From the NCBI GenBank assembly GCA_900768915.1, contig CAAGEQ010000004.1:1-32548 (forward strand): 32,548 nt of DNA, read 5' to 3'. Shown here piece after piece: positions 16,399 through 25,130 of this stretch. The notes below the pieces were generated by a model. It made no database searches. It was not told the DNA's origin and saw nothing but the letters and a program-made list of their open reading frames with translations. The translations under genes were made by a program, and so were the position numbers. The first letter of the stretch is position 1. Each line of letters starts with the position of its first letter. Source of the DNA: Candidatus Gastranaerophilales bacterium (GTDB lineage: Bacteria; Cyanobacteriota; Vampirovibrionia; Gastranaerophilales; Gastranaerophilaceae).

Positions 16399-17499
16399 CT
16401 ACTTAACTTTAACTTTTGGTACAACTGACATACCTGGAACTATATTATAATTTCTAATATCTTCATCAAATACGATTTTTACAGGCACACGTTGAACGAT
16501 TTTTACATAACTACCTACAGCATTTTCTGGTGGGAATAAACTAGATTTCGCACCAGTAGAACGTTGAATACTATCTATATGACCTTTAAAATGTTTTCCA
16601 GGATATGTATCAATTTTGATTGATACAGGTTGTCCTTTTTGCATGTGTGTTAATTGTATTTCTTTAAAATTTGCAACTATCCACACTCTTTGTGGAACAA
16701 TTTCTAACAACGGTTGTCCAACCTGTACATAATTACCTTTTTCAACACTTCTTGCAGAAATCATGCCAGATTGTGGAGCATAAATCTTTGTATATGATAA
16801 ATCTAATTTTGCTTGTTCAACCTCTGCTTCCAATCTCTGAATTTCAGCCCTAGCCTCTTCTGTTTTTGCTTTATGAGATGCCAAAACCGACTTCATTGCT
16901 TTTGATTTTTCATTTGCTGCCTTATTATTAGCCGCTGCAACAGAATAACTTGTTGAACTTCTGTCATAATCTTGCTTAGATGCAATACCTGATTTATACA
17001 TTGCGTTGTATCGTTTATAATCTTTTGAAGCAAAATCTAATTTCGATTTTGTTGCTTTTACATCTTCGTAAGATTGTTGAACATTTGAAGAACCTTCTTC
17101 TACATTATGTTCAGAAGTTTGTAATTTTGCTCTCGCTTCTGCTAACTTTGCTTCAGCCTGATGAAGTTTTACTTCATAATCTGCAGGATCTATCTCAACT
17201 AACAATTGTCCTTCTTTAACCTCTTGATTATCATCGACTAATAATTTGACAACTGGACCTGAAACACGTGGGGCAACAGATATCAATCTGCCTTCAACAA
17301 ATGCATCATCTGTTGATTGAAAAAATGTTGAATGAATAATTACTATCAAACCAATTGTTATTAAAATTGCTGCTGTTATAACAGGTACAAAAACCCTTTT
17401 CTTTTTATATTCAGGTCTTTTCTTTTTCGCTTTTTCCTTACGTTCTTTTAATATTATTTTTGCTTTATCTTCAATATTCTTTTTATTCTTATCTTCCAT
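16399..17499 (-). CDS. emrA: EmrA/HlyD-type membrane fusion protein
   Basis: 366 residues. A strongly basic cytoplasmic N-terminus (1-36) is followed by one membrane helix (about 37-57) and the EmrA signature STDDAFVEGRLISVAPRVSG. Then come a biotinyl/lipoyl-like half (LLVDDNQEVKEGQLLVEIDP), an alpha-helical hairpin rich in Ala/Lys/Glu (about 110-225), the second lipoyl half (YAPQSGMISARSVEKGNYV) and a beta-barrel domain (PVSIKIDTYPGKHFKGHIDS). It bridges the inner-membrane pump EmrB to an outer-membrane channel. AGAGG is 7 nt before the ATG. First gene of the emrAB operon, divergent from hcp; the shared upstream region is about 170 bp. No MarR-type regulator gene is adjacent. Confidence 0.93.
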   Translation of the reverse strand: MEDKNKKNIEDKAKIILKERKEKAKKKRPEYKKKRVFVPVITAAILITIGLIVIIHSTFFQSTDDAFVEGRLISVAPRVSGPVVKLLVDDNQEVKEGQLLVEIDPADYEVKLHQAEAKLAEARAKLQTSEHNVEEGSSNVQQSYEDVKATKSKLDFASKDYKRYNAMYKSGIASKQDYDRSSTSYSVAAANNKAANEKSKAMKSVLASHKAKTEEARAEIQRLEAEVEQAKLDLSYTKIYAPQSGMISARSVEKGNYVQVGQPLLEIVPQRVWIVANFKEIQLTHMQKGQPVSIKIDTYPGKHFKGHIDSIQRSTGAKSSLFPPENAVGSYVKIVQRVPVKIVFDEDIRNYNIVPGMSVVPKVKVK

Positions 17500-17625
17500 G
17501 TTTATACCTCTGCCACTGATTGAATAAATATGAAATCTTTTCCCAGTAAATATTATAAAGCATAAATAGAAAAATCAATATCAAATTTTATTAACAAATA
17601 AATTAACTTACTTACTAATAGCAAC

Positions 17626-17641
17626 TTTTTTCAAGAAAAAA
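17626..17641. promoter_or_regulatory. 16-bp palindrome upstream of hcp
   Basis: TTTTTTC-AA-GAAAAAA is a perfect inverted repeat centred about 37 nt before the hcp start. It does not match the FNR site TTGAT-N4-ATCAA. An operator role is possible, but in so AT-rich a region chance is not excluded. Confidence 0.3.
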
Positions 17642-17669
17642 TACATTATTCGAAAAGGAGAAATAAATT

Positions 17670-19202
17670 ATGACAATGTTTTGTTTTCAATGCGAACAAA
17701 CTATGAATGGAAAAGGTTGCATTATATCTGGTGTTTGCGGTAAAAAACCTGATACAGCAAAATTACAAGATGAACTTGTTTCATCAATTATTCAACTAGC
17801 AAATTATTCAGAAAAATCCGACAAAATCACTGACTTAATAATAAAAGGTCTATTTGCTACAGTAACTAATGTAAATTTTGATAATGATTCTTTGAAAAAA
17901 CTAATAAATAAAGTCAAAGAAAATATTTACTGCGATAAAGCCTTTGACGTTAATAATATTTGGCAAGCAAAGGACGATATAAAAAGTTTAAAATCACTAA
18001 TCTTATTTGGGCTTAAAGGTATGGCAGCATACGCATATCATGCTAGAATACTTGGTTATAAAAATAATGAAGTTGACAAATATTTTTATGAAGCACTACA
18101 ACAAATTCCAACGAATAATAATAGTGAAGAATTATTAAACCTAGTATTAAAAACTGGTGAAATAAATCTAAAATGTATGGAATTGCTAGACAAAGCCAAT
18201 ACTGAAACTTATGAAAATCCAATCCCTACAAAAGTTACGACAGAAATAGCGGCAGGACCTTTTATTGTTGTAAGTGGACACGACTTAAAAGATTTAGAGT
18301 TGTTACTTGAACAAACTAAAGACAAAGGTATAAATATTTATACACACGGTGAAATGTTACCTTGTCACGCATATCCAAAATTACAACAATATCCACATTT
18401 AAAAGGAAATTTTGGTACTGCTTGGCAAAACCAGCAAGTCGAATTTGCAAATTTACCGGCACCAATATTATTTACAACAAATTGCATAATGCCAGTTAGT
18501 AAAAGTTATTCTGATAGAGTTTTTACAACCTCTGTTGTTGCATATCCTGATATGTTTCATATTGGTGAAGACAAAGATTTTACACCAATAATAGAAAAAG
18601 CATTAGAACTTGGTGGATACAAAGAAGAACAAAAAATGACAGGAATTAATGGTGGTAATGTCTTATCAACAGGATTTGGTCATCATAGTTTATTATCATT
18701 TGCCGACAAATTGATTGATGCAATAAAATTTGGTGATGTAAAACATATTTTCTTAGTCGGTGGCTGTGATGGTGCTAAAGTAGGTAGAAATTATTATACA
18801 GAATTTGTAAAACTAGTTCCTAAAAATTGTATTATTTTAACTCTTGCCTGTGGCAAATATAGATTTAATGATATTGATTTAGGTGACATAAAAGGCTTAC
18901 CTAGAATGTATGATATGGGACAATGCAATGATGCATATTCTGCTATTTTAGTTGCAACAGAGTTAGCAAAAGCATTTGATTGTGGTGTAAATAAATTACC
19001 TTTATCATTTGTTTTATCTTGGTATGAACAAAAAGCAGTTTGTATATTGCTAACACTATTATATTTAGGTATCAAAGATATCAGATTAGGTCCAACTTTA
19101 CCAGCATTTTTGTCACAAAATGTACTAAATATTTTAATAGACAAATTCAATATAAAATTGATAACTACACCAGAACAAGACTTAAAAGAAATTTTAGGAT
19201 AA
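17670..19202 (+). CDS. hcp: hybrid cluster protein (hydroxylamine reductase)
   Basis: 510 residues. The N-terminal cluster cysteines are Cys5, Cys8, Cys17 and Cys23 (C-x2-C-x8-C-x5-C), the class I spacing. All hybrid-cluster ligands are visible in order: His204 (SGHDLKD), Glu228 (YTHGEMLPCHAYP), Cys272 (TTNCIMP), Cys366 (VGGCDGAK), Cys394 (LACGKY), Cys419 (GQCNDAY), Glu453 and Lys455 (SWYEQKAV). The protein reduces hydroxylamine in vitro and is linked to nitric oxide detoxification in anaerobes. AAAAGGAG lies 9 nt before the ATG. No hcr reductase gene follows, so electrons must come from another donor. It is transcribed alone and ends in a bidirectional terminator. Confidence 0.97.
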   Translation: MTMFCFQCEQTMNGKGCIISGVCGKKPDTAKLQDELVSSIIQLANYSEKSDKITDLIIKGLFATVTNVNFDNDSLKKLINKVKENIYCDKAFDVNNIWQAKDDIKSLKSLILFGLKGMAAYAYHARILGYKNNEVDKYFYEALQQIPTNNNSEELLNLVLKTGEINLKCMELLDKANTETYENPIPTKVTTEIAAGPFIVVSGHDLKDLELLLEQTKDKGINIYTHGEMLPCHAYPKLQQYPHLKGNFGTAWQNQQVEFANLPAPILFTTNCIMPVSKSYSDRVFTTSVVAYPDMFHIGEDKDFTPIIEKALELGGYKEEQKMTGINGGNVLSTGFGHHSLLSFADKLIDAIKFGDVKHIFLVGGCDGAKVGRNYYTEFVKLVPKNCIILTLACGKYRFNDIDLGDIKGLPRMYDMGQCNDAYSAILVATELAKAFDCGVNKLPLSFVLSWYEQKAVCILLTLLYLGIKDIRLGPTLPAFLSQNVLNILIDKFNIKLITTPEQDLKEILG

Positions 19203-19206
19203 AAAA

Positions 19207-19240
19207 TTTAAAGGTCATACAAATCGTATGACCTTTTTAA
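19207..19240. terminator. bidirectional terminator between hcp and the kinase-like gene
   Basis: AAAGGTCATAC (19210-19220) pairs with GTATGACCTTT (19226-19236) around AAATC. T-rich flanks lie on both sides (TTTTTAAAC on plus, TTTAAATTTTTT on minus). Confidence 0.9.
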
Positions 19241-19245
19241 ACTTA

Positions 19246-20160
19246 TTAAATACCGATACCACCAACATCGACAATATAATTACCAATTAAATTTCCAAGA
19301 ATATCAATATGATATAATTGTTTTTCTTTTAACCAATCATGTAATGGTTCTCCACCCTCTTTTTTGGGTGTTTCAGGTGTTATAAATTCTACAACTGTCC
19401 AGCCACCTTTATAACCATCATAATCTTTTATTTCATCAATATCATCTACATCTTCTATTGGTTCAAATTCTTTTGCTTTATCTTCAACCTTCATAGAAAT
19501 TGGGTTCGCTAGGTATAATTCAGGAATATTATTTATCTTTCTATCTTTTAAACCTTGATAAACTGCCAATTCTCCAAACATACTTAAACTACTAATATCT
19601 TCAGGTTTAATATAAGTTTTCATAGCAACAACATTTCCGTCATTATCATCTAATTTATAAACCATGCTATTACAACCTTTTCCGACATAATCCACAGAAA
19701 TATTTTTCCCACCTATCTTTACAGAGGTTTCTTTCGGTTGTTCATCACGTATCACGTATGATAAAGTATTTAACGTATCAAATACTTCTTTCTTATCCAT
19801 ACCATCAAATATTTTAGGAGTTTTCCTTACAAGATTGGTATCTTCGCCATTTTGTTCCATCTTTTTAACAATAGCAGCAAATTTATATGGTGCTCCACCA
19901 TCTTTAGGTTTTGTATATAATTCAGAATCATAATTTTTTAAACTATCATCTTCCATATAAGAATCTATTCTATTAGATTCATAATCATCACTCTTTTCAA
20001 AGAAATCTTTATCATAAATACCATTGATAAAATTATTCTTTCTAATATCAACAAGCCTATTATTAACTTTGTTTATATTAACTTCATCACGATTACCACA
20101 AAACGGTGTTGTAGAATAATTTTTATAAATTGAATAATTTGGAATAAATGATACGTTCAT
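19246..20160 (-). CDS. kinase-like protein ending just after the DFG-type motif (paralogue C)
   Basis: 304 residues from the ATG at 20160. The N-terminus holds TTPFCGNRDEV (F-x-G type). Residues 25-150 are charged and not recognised. A kinase-like core follows: glycine loop VGKGCNSMVYKL (159-170), beta-3 Lys181 in VVAMKTY, a hinge-like WTVVEFI (254-260), then LYHIDILGNLIGN (282-294) where His284 and Asp286 match the H-x-D catalytic motif, and IVDVGG (296-301) in place of DFG. The protein stops three residues later, 6 nt before the terminator hairpin region, so the usual activation segment and C-lobe helices are absent. Asn290 is at D+4 rather than D+5. It is more distant from paralogues A and B than they are from each other. 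There is no SD. The start is supported by the 33-nt element. Function is inferred from motifs only. Confidence 0.68.
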   Translation of the reverse strand: MNVSFIPNYSIYKNYSTTPFCGNRDEVNINKVNNRLVDIRKNNFINGIYDKDFFEKSDDYESNRIDSYMEDDSLKNYDSELYTKPKDGGAPYKFAAIVKKMEQNGEDTNLVRKTPKIFDGMDKKEVFDTLNTLSYVIRDEQPKETSVKIGGKNISVDYVGKGCNSMVYKLDDNDGNVVAMKTYIKPEDISSLSMFGELAVYQGLKDRKINNIPELYLANPISMKVEDKAKEFEPIEDVDDIDEIKDYDGYKGGWTVVEFITPETPKKEGGEPLHDWLKEKQLYHIDILGNLIGNYIVDVGGIGI

Positions 20161-20193
20161 ATAACAAAGAAAACGTATAAAAAAATAATTTGC
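20161..20193 (-). promoter_or_regulatory. RGCAAA-N5-TTTTT element, copy C
   Basis: On the minus strand GCAAATTATTTTTTTAT begins at 20193, with G exactly 33 nt before the ATG at 20160. It lies back to back with the sigma-70 promoter of the divergent isocitrate dehydrogenase gene. Confidence 0.55.
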
Positions 20194-20208
20194 TAATACA
20201 ATATTAAT

Positions 20209-20237
20209 TTGCAAGCCTATTTTTGATTAGGTATAAT
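20209..20237 (+). promoter_or_regulatory. sigma-70 type promoter of the dehydrogenase/rsmD operon
   Basis: TTGCAA (20209-20214), 17-bp spacer, TATAAT (20232-20237). The ATG is 22 nt after the -10 box. Confidence 0.85.
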
Positions 20238-20259
20238 TATACAATGTTAAGGAGATATT

Positions 20260-21261
20260 ATGACAAAAGTTACATTGATTAAAGGGGACGGAATAGGTCC
20301 AGAAATTTCAGAAGCAGTTGTTAAAATCATAAAAGAAGCAAATGTACCAATAGAATGGGATATTCAAACTGCAGGATTAGATGTTATTGAAAAAGAAGGA
20401 GTTCCATTACCTCAACGTGTACTTGACTCAATAAAAGAAAATAAAGTTGCATTAAAAGCCCCAATAACAACACCTATTGGTAAAGGATTTCGTTCAGTAA
20501 ATGTTCAATTAAGAAAAGATTTGAACTTATACGCAAACGTTCGCCCTTGCAAAAATATACCTGCGGTAAAAACAAGATTTGATGATGTTGATATTGTTGT
20601 TATTCGAGAAAATACAGAAGATTTGTATGCAGGTATTGAAGAACAAATTGATGAAAATACTGCACACAGTATAAAAATCATCACAAGAGATGCTTCTATT
20701 AGAATTGCTGAATATGCTTTTGATTATGCTATAAAAAACAATAGAAAAGAAGTTTGTGTTGTAACAAAAGCAAATATTTGTAAATTATCAGATGGTTTAT
20801 TTTTGAATTGTGCAAGAGAAGTTGCAAAAAAATATCCACAAATTAAATTTAGAGAAATTCTGGTTGATAATTGTTGTATGCAATTGGTTCAAAATCCATC
20901 ACAATTTGATATGTTATTGTTACCAAATTTATATGGTGACATTGTTTCTGATTTAACAGCAGGATTGATTGGTGGTTTAGGAATTGCTCCAAGTGCCAAT
21001 ATTGGTAAAAATTATGCAGTCTTTGAAGCCGTTCACGGTTCAGCACCTGATATAAAAGGGCAAAACAAAGCAAATCCTACAGCACTATTATTATCTGCTG
21101 TTGAAATGCTTAAATACTTAAAATTCAATAAACATGCCGAAAATATTGAAAAAGCATTGTTTAAAACATTAAAGTCAGACATAAAAACGGCTGATATTGG
21201 TGGTTCAGCAACATGTACAGAATTTACAGAAGAAATTATTAAAAATTTAGAAAAGGAATAA
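20260..21261 (+). CDS. icd: NAD-type isocitrate dehydrogenase (isocitrate/isopropylmalate family)
   Basis: 333 residues. The N-terminal GDGIGPEISEAV is the family start. Substrate residues lie in GFRSVNVQLRKDLNLYANVRPC (77-97), with a serine rather than the Leu found in isopropylmalate dehydrogenases. ENTEDLYAGIE follows, and the metal-binding aspartates are in LPNLYGDIVSDL. The cofactor motif is HGSAPDIKGQNKANP (259-273). Asp264-Ile at the position of the Lys-Tyr of NADP enzymes indicates NAD. The enzyme oxidises isocitrate to 2-oxoglutarate and CO2, probably to make glutamate. The NVQLRK segment makes isocitrate far more likely than isopropylmalate, but homoisocitrate is not excluded. AAGGAG precedes the ATG. 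First gene of a three-gene operon. Confidence 0.88.
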   Translation: MTKVTLIKGDGIGPEISEAVVKIIKEANVPIEWDIQTAGLDVIEKEGVPLPQRVLDSIKENKVALKAPITTPIGKGFRSVNVQLRKDLNLYANVRPCKNIPAVKTRFDDVDIVVIRENTEDLYAGIEEQIDENTAHSIKIITRDASIRIAEYAFDYAIKNNRKEVCVVTKANICKLSDGLFLNCAREVAKKYPQIKFREILVDNCCMQLVQNPSQFDMLLLPNLYGDIVSDLTAGLIGGLGIAPSANIGKNYAVFEAVHGSAPDIKGQNKANPTALLLSAVEMLKYLKFNKHAENIEKALFKTLKSDIKTADIGGSATCTEFTEEIIKNLEKE

Positions 21262-21264
21262 ATC

Positions 21265-21840
21265 ATGAGTGAATATTTATTTGATCCAGGATATGGAAGA
21301 CATTTAGTAAGTTTAATTTTTTCATTAGAAGATATGTATGGAACAATAAACAAATTTAAAAATTTAGGTCAAAAAAAGTTCCAATTTAAACAATATTATC
21401 CATCTATCTTAAAATTATTGAAACAAAATACAGCATTTTATTTAGGTTGTATGCTATGGGCTGTATATCTAAAATCACTAACAGAAGGCGATATTATTGA
21501 TAATTATTGTTTAGGTAAAGAATATAACGAAGAATCATCTTTAATAGAATTGTTATTCTTAATCAAGTTCACAAAAACATTTTCAAAGGATACAAAATAC
21601 TATATGAATACTGATTTTTCTTATCCCGAAGAAGATGCAAAAATGTTAGAAGTATATAAAGAATTTGCTATTTTAAATGAAGGATTTGTGAACACCAAGA
21701 AAAATACAGATTTAAAATTACCAAACAGTTTAAAAACTCCATCTAAAGAAGAATTAGAAACTATTCATACAACAATTCAAGAAGTTGTAAAAACTGGTAA
21801 TTTTGATAAATTATTTGAAATTAGAGGATTGATACTTTAA
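21265..21840 (+). CDS. hypothetical cytoplasmic protein between icd and rsmD
   Basis: 191 residues, mostly alpha-helical by composition. It begins MSEYLFDPGYGRHLVSLIF. Hydrophobic helices include FYLGCMLWAVYL and SLIELLFLIKF, but these look like a buried core rather than membrane segments. No motif is recognised. It starts 3 nt after the icd stop with AAAAGGA upstream and ends 3 nt before rsmD, so it is co-transcribed. The spacing suggests translational coupling; a shared function with either neighbour cannot be inferred. Confidence 0.75.
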   Translation: MSEYLFDPGYGRHLVSLIFSLEDMYGTINKFKNLGQKKFQFKQYYPSILKLLKQNTAFYLGCMLWAVYLKSLTEGDIIDNYCLGKEYNEESSLIELLFLIKFTKTFSKDTKYYMNTDFSYPEEDAKMLEVYKEFAILNEGFVNTKKNTDLKLPNSLKTPSKEELETIHTTIQEVVKTGNFDKLFEIRGLIL

Positions 21841-21843
21841 TTT

Positions 21844-22365
21844 ATGAATATAACTGGTGGTATATATAATGGTAGAAAAGTTCAGGCACCTGACGAAAAA
21901 ATAACTCGTCCTACTTTATCAAAAGTAAGAATGAGTGTATTTAATTCGTTATATTCTGAACTTTCTACATTTGAGAATAAAACCTTTTTAGATATGTTTG
22001 GTGGTTCTGGGATAATGGGGTTAGAAGCATTATCCAGAGGCTTCAAATCAGTAACCGTCTTTGAAAAAAATAGACAATCTGCAGAAATAATAAAAAATAA
22101 CTATAAAACATTAGGTCTAAAACCAAATCTAATGATAGGTGATAGTCTTAAACTAATTCAAAAAATTACAGACAATTTTGATGTAATCTATATTGATCCA
22201 CCTTATACGAGTGGTGTTTATGAACAATGTTTAACCAAAATACATAATGCAAATATTATTATACTTGAACATAGTGCTGAAGTTGATACAACAGGATATA
22301 ATATCATTAAACAGAAAAAGTATGGAGATACATATATTACTTTCTTAAAGAAAGAATTAAACTAA
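21844..22365 (+). CDS. rsmD: 16S rRNA (guanine-966-N2) methyltransferase
   Basis: 173 residues, the usual RsmD length. Motifs in order: ITGGIYNGRKVQAP (N-terminus typical of RsmD), RPTLSKVRMSVFNSL, the SAM-binding loop FLDMFGGSGIMGLEALSRG (about 48-66), VTVFEKN (acidic end of strand 2), and the catalytic IDPPYTSGVYE (about 119-129). It methylates G966 (E. coli numbering) of 16S rRNA on the assembling small subunit. The ribosome site is weak, so translation probably depends on the upstream gene. Its last 9 bases overlap the end of the convergent gcvPA. Confidence 0.93.
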   Translation: MNITGGIYNGRKVQAPDEKITRPTLSKVRMSVFNSLYSELSTFENKTFLDMFGGSGIMGLEALSRGFKSVTVFEKNRQSAEIIKNNYKTLGLKPNLMIGDSLKLIQKITDNFDVIYIDPPYTSGVYEQCLTKIHNANIIILEHSAEVDTTGYNIIKQKKYGDTYITFLKKELN

Positions 22366-23589
22366 TTTAACGTATTCTTCAATTTCTTCTTCAGTATTCA
22401 TTTCTGTTGCACAAACTAATATTTTGTTATCATCAAGTTTTAAACCACCTAATATATTATTAGATTTTAATTTACTTAAAAATTCATCAGCATTATTTAC
22501 TTCAAGTACAAATTCATTGAAGAAATTTTTGTTTAAAACTTTGTAACCTTTTTCTGATAATTTTTCAGCCAAAGAATGTGCCAAATTTGCAGATAATATA
22601 CCAGTTTGTTTAAAGCCTTTTTCTCCAAGCAGACTTAAATATAATGCTGCTTCAAGAGCAACTAATGCTTGATTAGAACAAATATTACTTGTTGCTTTTT
22701 CTCTTCTAATATGTTGTTCTCGAGTTTGCAAAGTCAATGTATAAGCAATGTTTCCATCTGCATCAAGAGTTTTTCCTGCTAAACGTCCAGGAAGTTGACG
22801 CATATATTTTTCTTTACAAGCCATAAATCCGGCATGAGGTCCACCAAATGACATTGGAATACCAAGAGTTTGAATGTCACCAACAACAATGTCTGCTTCA
22901 ACCGGTGGTTTAATTACAGATAAACTTGCAGGTGTTGTACAAACTATTAACAAAGTATCAACAGAAGTAATGGTTGTTAATTCTCCATAATAATCAGGAT
23001 TTTGAACTAATACACAAGCATAATCTGCATTGTTTTCAGGAATTTCATCAAACCATACAAGTTCAATACCTGCACCCCAAGCATAAGTTTTGATTACTTC
23101 TTTATACTCAGGATTTAATCTATTAGATACAAGAGCATTGTGTTTTCTAGAAATTCTACAAGCCATTGAAATTGCTTCAGCACATGCTGAACCACCATCA
23201 TAAACAGATGCATTTGCAACATCCATGCCTGTAAGCATACATATCATAGATTGATATTCATACATTACTTGTAATGTACCTTGTGATATTTCAGGCTGAT
23301 ATGGTGTATATGCTGTTAAAAATTCAAATCTTTGTGCAACTTGAGAAATAGCGGCAGGTATAAACTTGTTGTAACAACCGCCACCAATGAATGAAACATA
23401 ATCAGTTTTATTTTTATTTGCAAGTGTTTTCACTAATTTTTGAGTTTCTAATTCACTCATCGCCTCTGGCAAATCAAAAGATTTCATTTTAACAGGAATA
23501 TGTTTGAATAAATCTTCTATGCTTGCACAAGAGATTTCTTCTAACATTTCTTTTCTTATTTCATCGTTATGTGCTAAAAAATTTTTCAT
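22357..23589 (-). CDS. gcvPA: glycine dehydrogenase (decarboxylating) subunit 1
   Basis: 410 residues, the N-terminal-half subunit of a split P-protein, somewhat shorter than the roughly 440-450 common for GcvPA. Signatures are FIGGGCYNKFIPAAI, FLTAYTPYQPEISQGTLQ, NASVYDGGSACAEA, GDIQTLGIPMSFGGPHAGF, and TREQHIRREKATSNICSN. It decarboxylates glycine together with GcvPB, which carries the PLP lysine, and passes the aminomethyl group to GcvH. The start overlaps the gcvH stop (TAATG), so it is translationally coupled. Third gene of gcvT-gcvH-gcvPA. The expected gcvPB does not follow: rsmD converges directly on this gene's 3' end. GcvPB must be encoded elsewhere or be missing. Confidence 0.96.
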   Translation of the reverse strand: MKNFLAHNDEIRKEMLEEISCASIEDLFKHIPVKMKSFDLPEAMSELETQKLVKTLANKNKTDYVSFIGGGCYNKFIPAAISQVAQRFEFLTAYTPYQPEISQGTLQVMYEYQSMICMLTGMDVANASVYDGGSACAEAISMACRISRKHNALVSNRLNPEYKEVIKTYAWGAGIELVWFDEIPENNADYACVLVQNPDYYGELTTITSVDTLLIVCTTPASLSVIKPPVEADIVVGDIQTLGIPMSFGGPHAGFMACKEKYMRQLPGRLAGKTLDADGNIAYTLTLQTREQHIRREKATSNICSNQALVALEAALYLSLLGEKGFKQTGILSANLAHSLAEKLSEKGYKVLNKNFFNEFVLEVNNADEFLSKLKSNNILGGLKLDDNKILVCATEMNTEEEIEEYVKLV

Positions 23590-23963
23590 TATTGAACTTC
23601 TTCTTTATAATCTGAGTAATCTAACAAATCTTTATATTCAACCTCGCTAGCATTGCTATCGATTTTAACTAACCAAGCTTTACCTAATGGATCTTCATTA
23701 AGTAATTCTGGTGTTGCAATAATATCTTCATTTACTTCTGTAATAGTACCACTAATAGGCATGTAGATTTCAGAAGCAGCCTTAACAGATTCAACTGTCG
23801 CAAAAGATTCATTCTTCGCAAATGTAGAACCTACTTCTGGTAATTCTACAAAAACTATATCTCCTAATTGTTCAACAGCATAATCTGTTAAACCTATAAC
23901 GTGTTTTCCCTCTTGTTCCAGAACATATTCATGTGATTTACTACATAACATTCCTTCGCTCAT
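23589..23963 (-). CDS. gcvH: glycine cleavage system H protein
   Basis: 124 residues, normal for the family. The lipoyl-lysine is Lys61 in FATVESVKAASEIY, in the usual hairpin. HEYVLEQEGKHVIGLTDYAVEQLGDIVFVELP is the expected N-terminal part, and EDPLGKAWLVKI the C-terminal strand. It carries the aminomethyl group between the P, T and L proteins on its lipoamide arm. AAAGGAG lies 7 nt before the ATG, 20 nt after gcvT, and its stop overlaps the gcvPA start. No lipoyl ligase or L-protein gene is present in the window. Confidence 0.97.
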   Translation of the reverse strand: MSEGMLCSKSHEYVLEQEGKHVIGLTDYAVEQLGDIVFVELPEVGSTFAKNESFATVESVKAASEIYMPISGTITEVNEDIIATPELLNEDPLGKAWLVKIDSNASEVEYKDLLDYSDYKEEVQ

Positions 23964-23983
23964 TCTTAATCTCCTTTATATTA

Positions 23984-25081
23984 CTAACTTTTATTTTTCT
24001 TTTGTACAAATGGTCGTTTTTCGACTTCTGCATTGTGAAGTTTTTCTCTAATTTTAACTTGAAGAGGAGTTCCAACTTTTATTTCCGGAATATTTTTAAT
24101 ATATGCTAATGCTATATTATCACCTCTTACAGGAGAAATACCACCACTTGTAATAGTACCAATCTTTTCATTATTATAATACACTTCATAACCGTGTCTG
24201 GCAATACCTCTGTCAATCATTTTCAAACCAATTAACCTTTTTGGTGCACCATTTGCGATTTGATTCATAATGACATCTTTACCATTATAATCATCTGTTT
24301 TTGCTTTGCTAACAGACCAACTTAGACCAGCCTCTATTGGAGTAGTTTCTTCGTCTAAATCATTCCCATACAAATGAAGTGCAGCCTCTAGTCTAAGAGT
24401 ATCTCTAGCACCTAAACCAATTGGTTTTATACCAAATTCTTGACCTGCTACAAGAATTTTATCCCAAAGTGTTTCAGAAAATTCGTTTCTTACAAGAATT
24501 TCAACACCATCTTCACCGGTATAACCAGTTCTTGAAATCCATAAATTTATATTACATAACTCGGCTCTTTTTATAGAGAAAAATGGAGGTAATTCTTTCA
24601 CACCCATTTTTTGTATCAATTCAACTGCTTTTGGACCTTGAACTGCTAATAATGAGTAATTATGTGATTCATTAATAATGTCAACATTGAAACCAAGTTT
24701 ATTACGAACCATCCAATTTAAATCTTCATCAATACGAGCAGCATTAACAATGATTAGATATTTATTATCTTCTATTTTATAGATAATAAGGTCATCAATA
24801 ATACCACCTTGCTTGTTTGTCATTTGACAATAAACGGCTTTTCTATCAACAAGCTTTGTAACATCTTGTGGTACAAGTTTGTTTAAAAAAGGTAATGCAT
24901 CTTCACCTTTAACAATAACTTCACCCATGTGAGAAACATCGAAAAGTCCCACATTTTCCCTAACAGTTTTGTGTTCTTCAATAATTGAAGAATATTGAAC
25001 AGGCATGTGCCAACCTGCAAAATCTACCATTCTTGCACCTAGTTTAATGTGCTTGTCATGTAAAAAAGTTTGTTTAGTCAT
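23984..25081 (-). CDS. gcvT: aminomethyltransferase (glycine cleavage T protein)
   Basis: 365 residues, full length. Signatures are RMVDFAGWHMPVQYSSI, GLFDVSHMGEV (with the catalytic-region Asp), the folate-binding RTGYTGEDGVEI, GLGARDTLRLEAALHLYGND, and the C-terminal barrel GGISPVRGDNIALAYI. It transfers the one-carbon unit from the GcvH-bound aminomethyl group to tetrahydrofolate, releasing ammonia. First gene of the operon; GGGAG is 5 nt before the ATG. No glycine riboswitch is seen in the short leader (about 20 nt from the predicted promoter). Confidence 0.97.
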   Translation of the reverse strand: MTKQTFLHDKHIKLGARMVDFAGWHMPVQYSSIIEEHKTVRENVGLFDVSHMGEVIVKGEDALPFLNKLVPQDVTKLVDRKAVYCQMTNKQGGIIDDLIIYKIEDNKYLIIVNAARIDEDLNWMVRNKLGFNVDIINESHNYSLLAVQGPKAVELIQKMGVKELPPFFSIKRAELCNINLWISRTGYTGEDGVEILVRNEFSETLWDKILVAGQEFGIKPIGLGARDTLRLEAALHLYGNDLDEETTPIEAGLSWSVSKAKTDDYNGKDVIMNQIANGAPKRLIGLKMIDRGIARHGYEVYYNNEKIGTITSGGISPVRGDNIALAYIKNIPEIKVGTPLQVKIREKLHNAEVEKRPFVQKKNKS

Positions 25082-25101
25082 AATCGCTCCCTTTGCTAAT
25101 T

Positions 25102-25130
25102 ATTGTGACCGTAAATTGAGTATATGTCAA
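25102..25130 (-). promoter_or_regulatory. gcv operon promoter
   Basis: On the minus strand a consensus TTGACA (25130-25125), 17-bp spacer, CACAAT (25107-25102). The leader to gcvT is short, leaving no room for a riboswitch. Confidence 0.65.
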
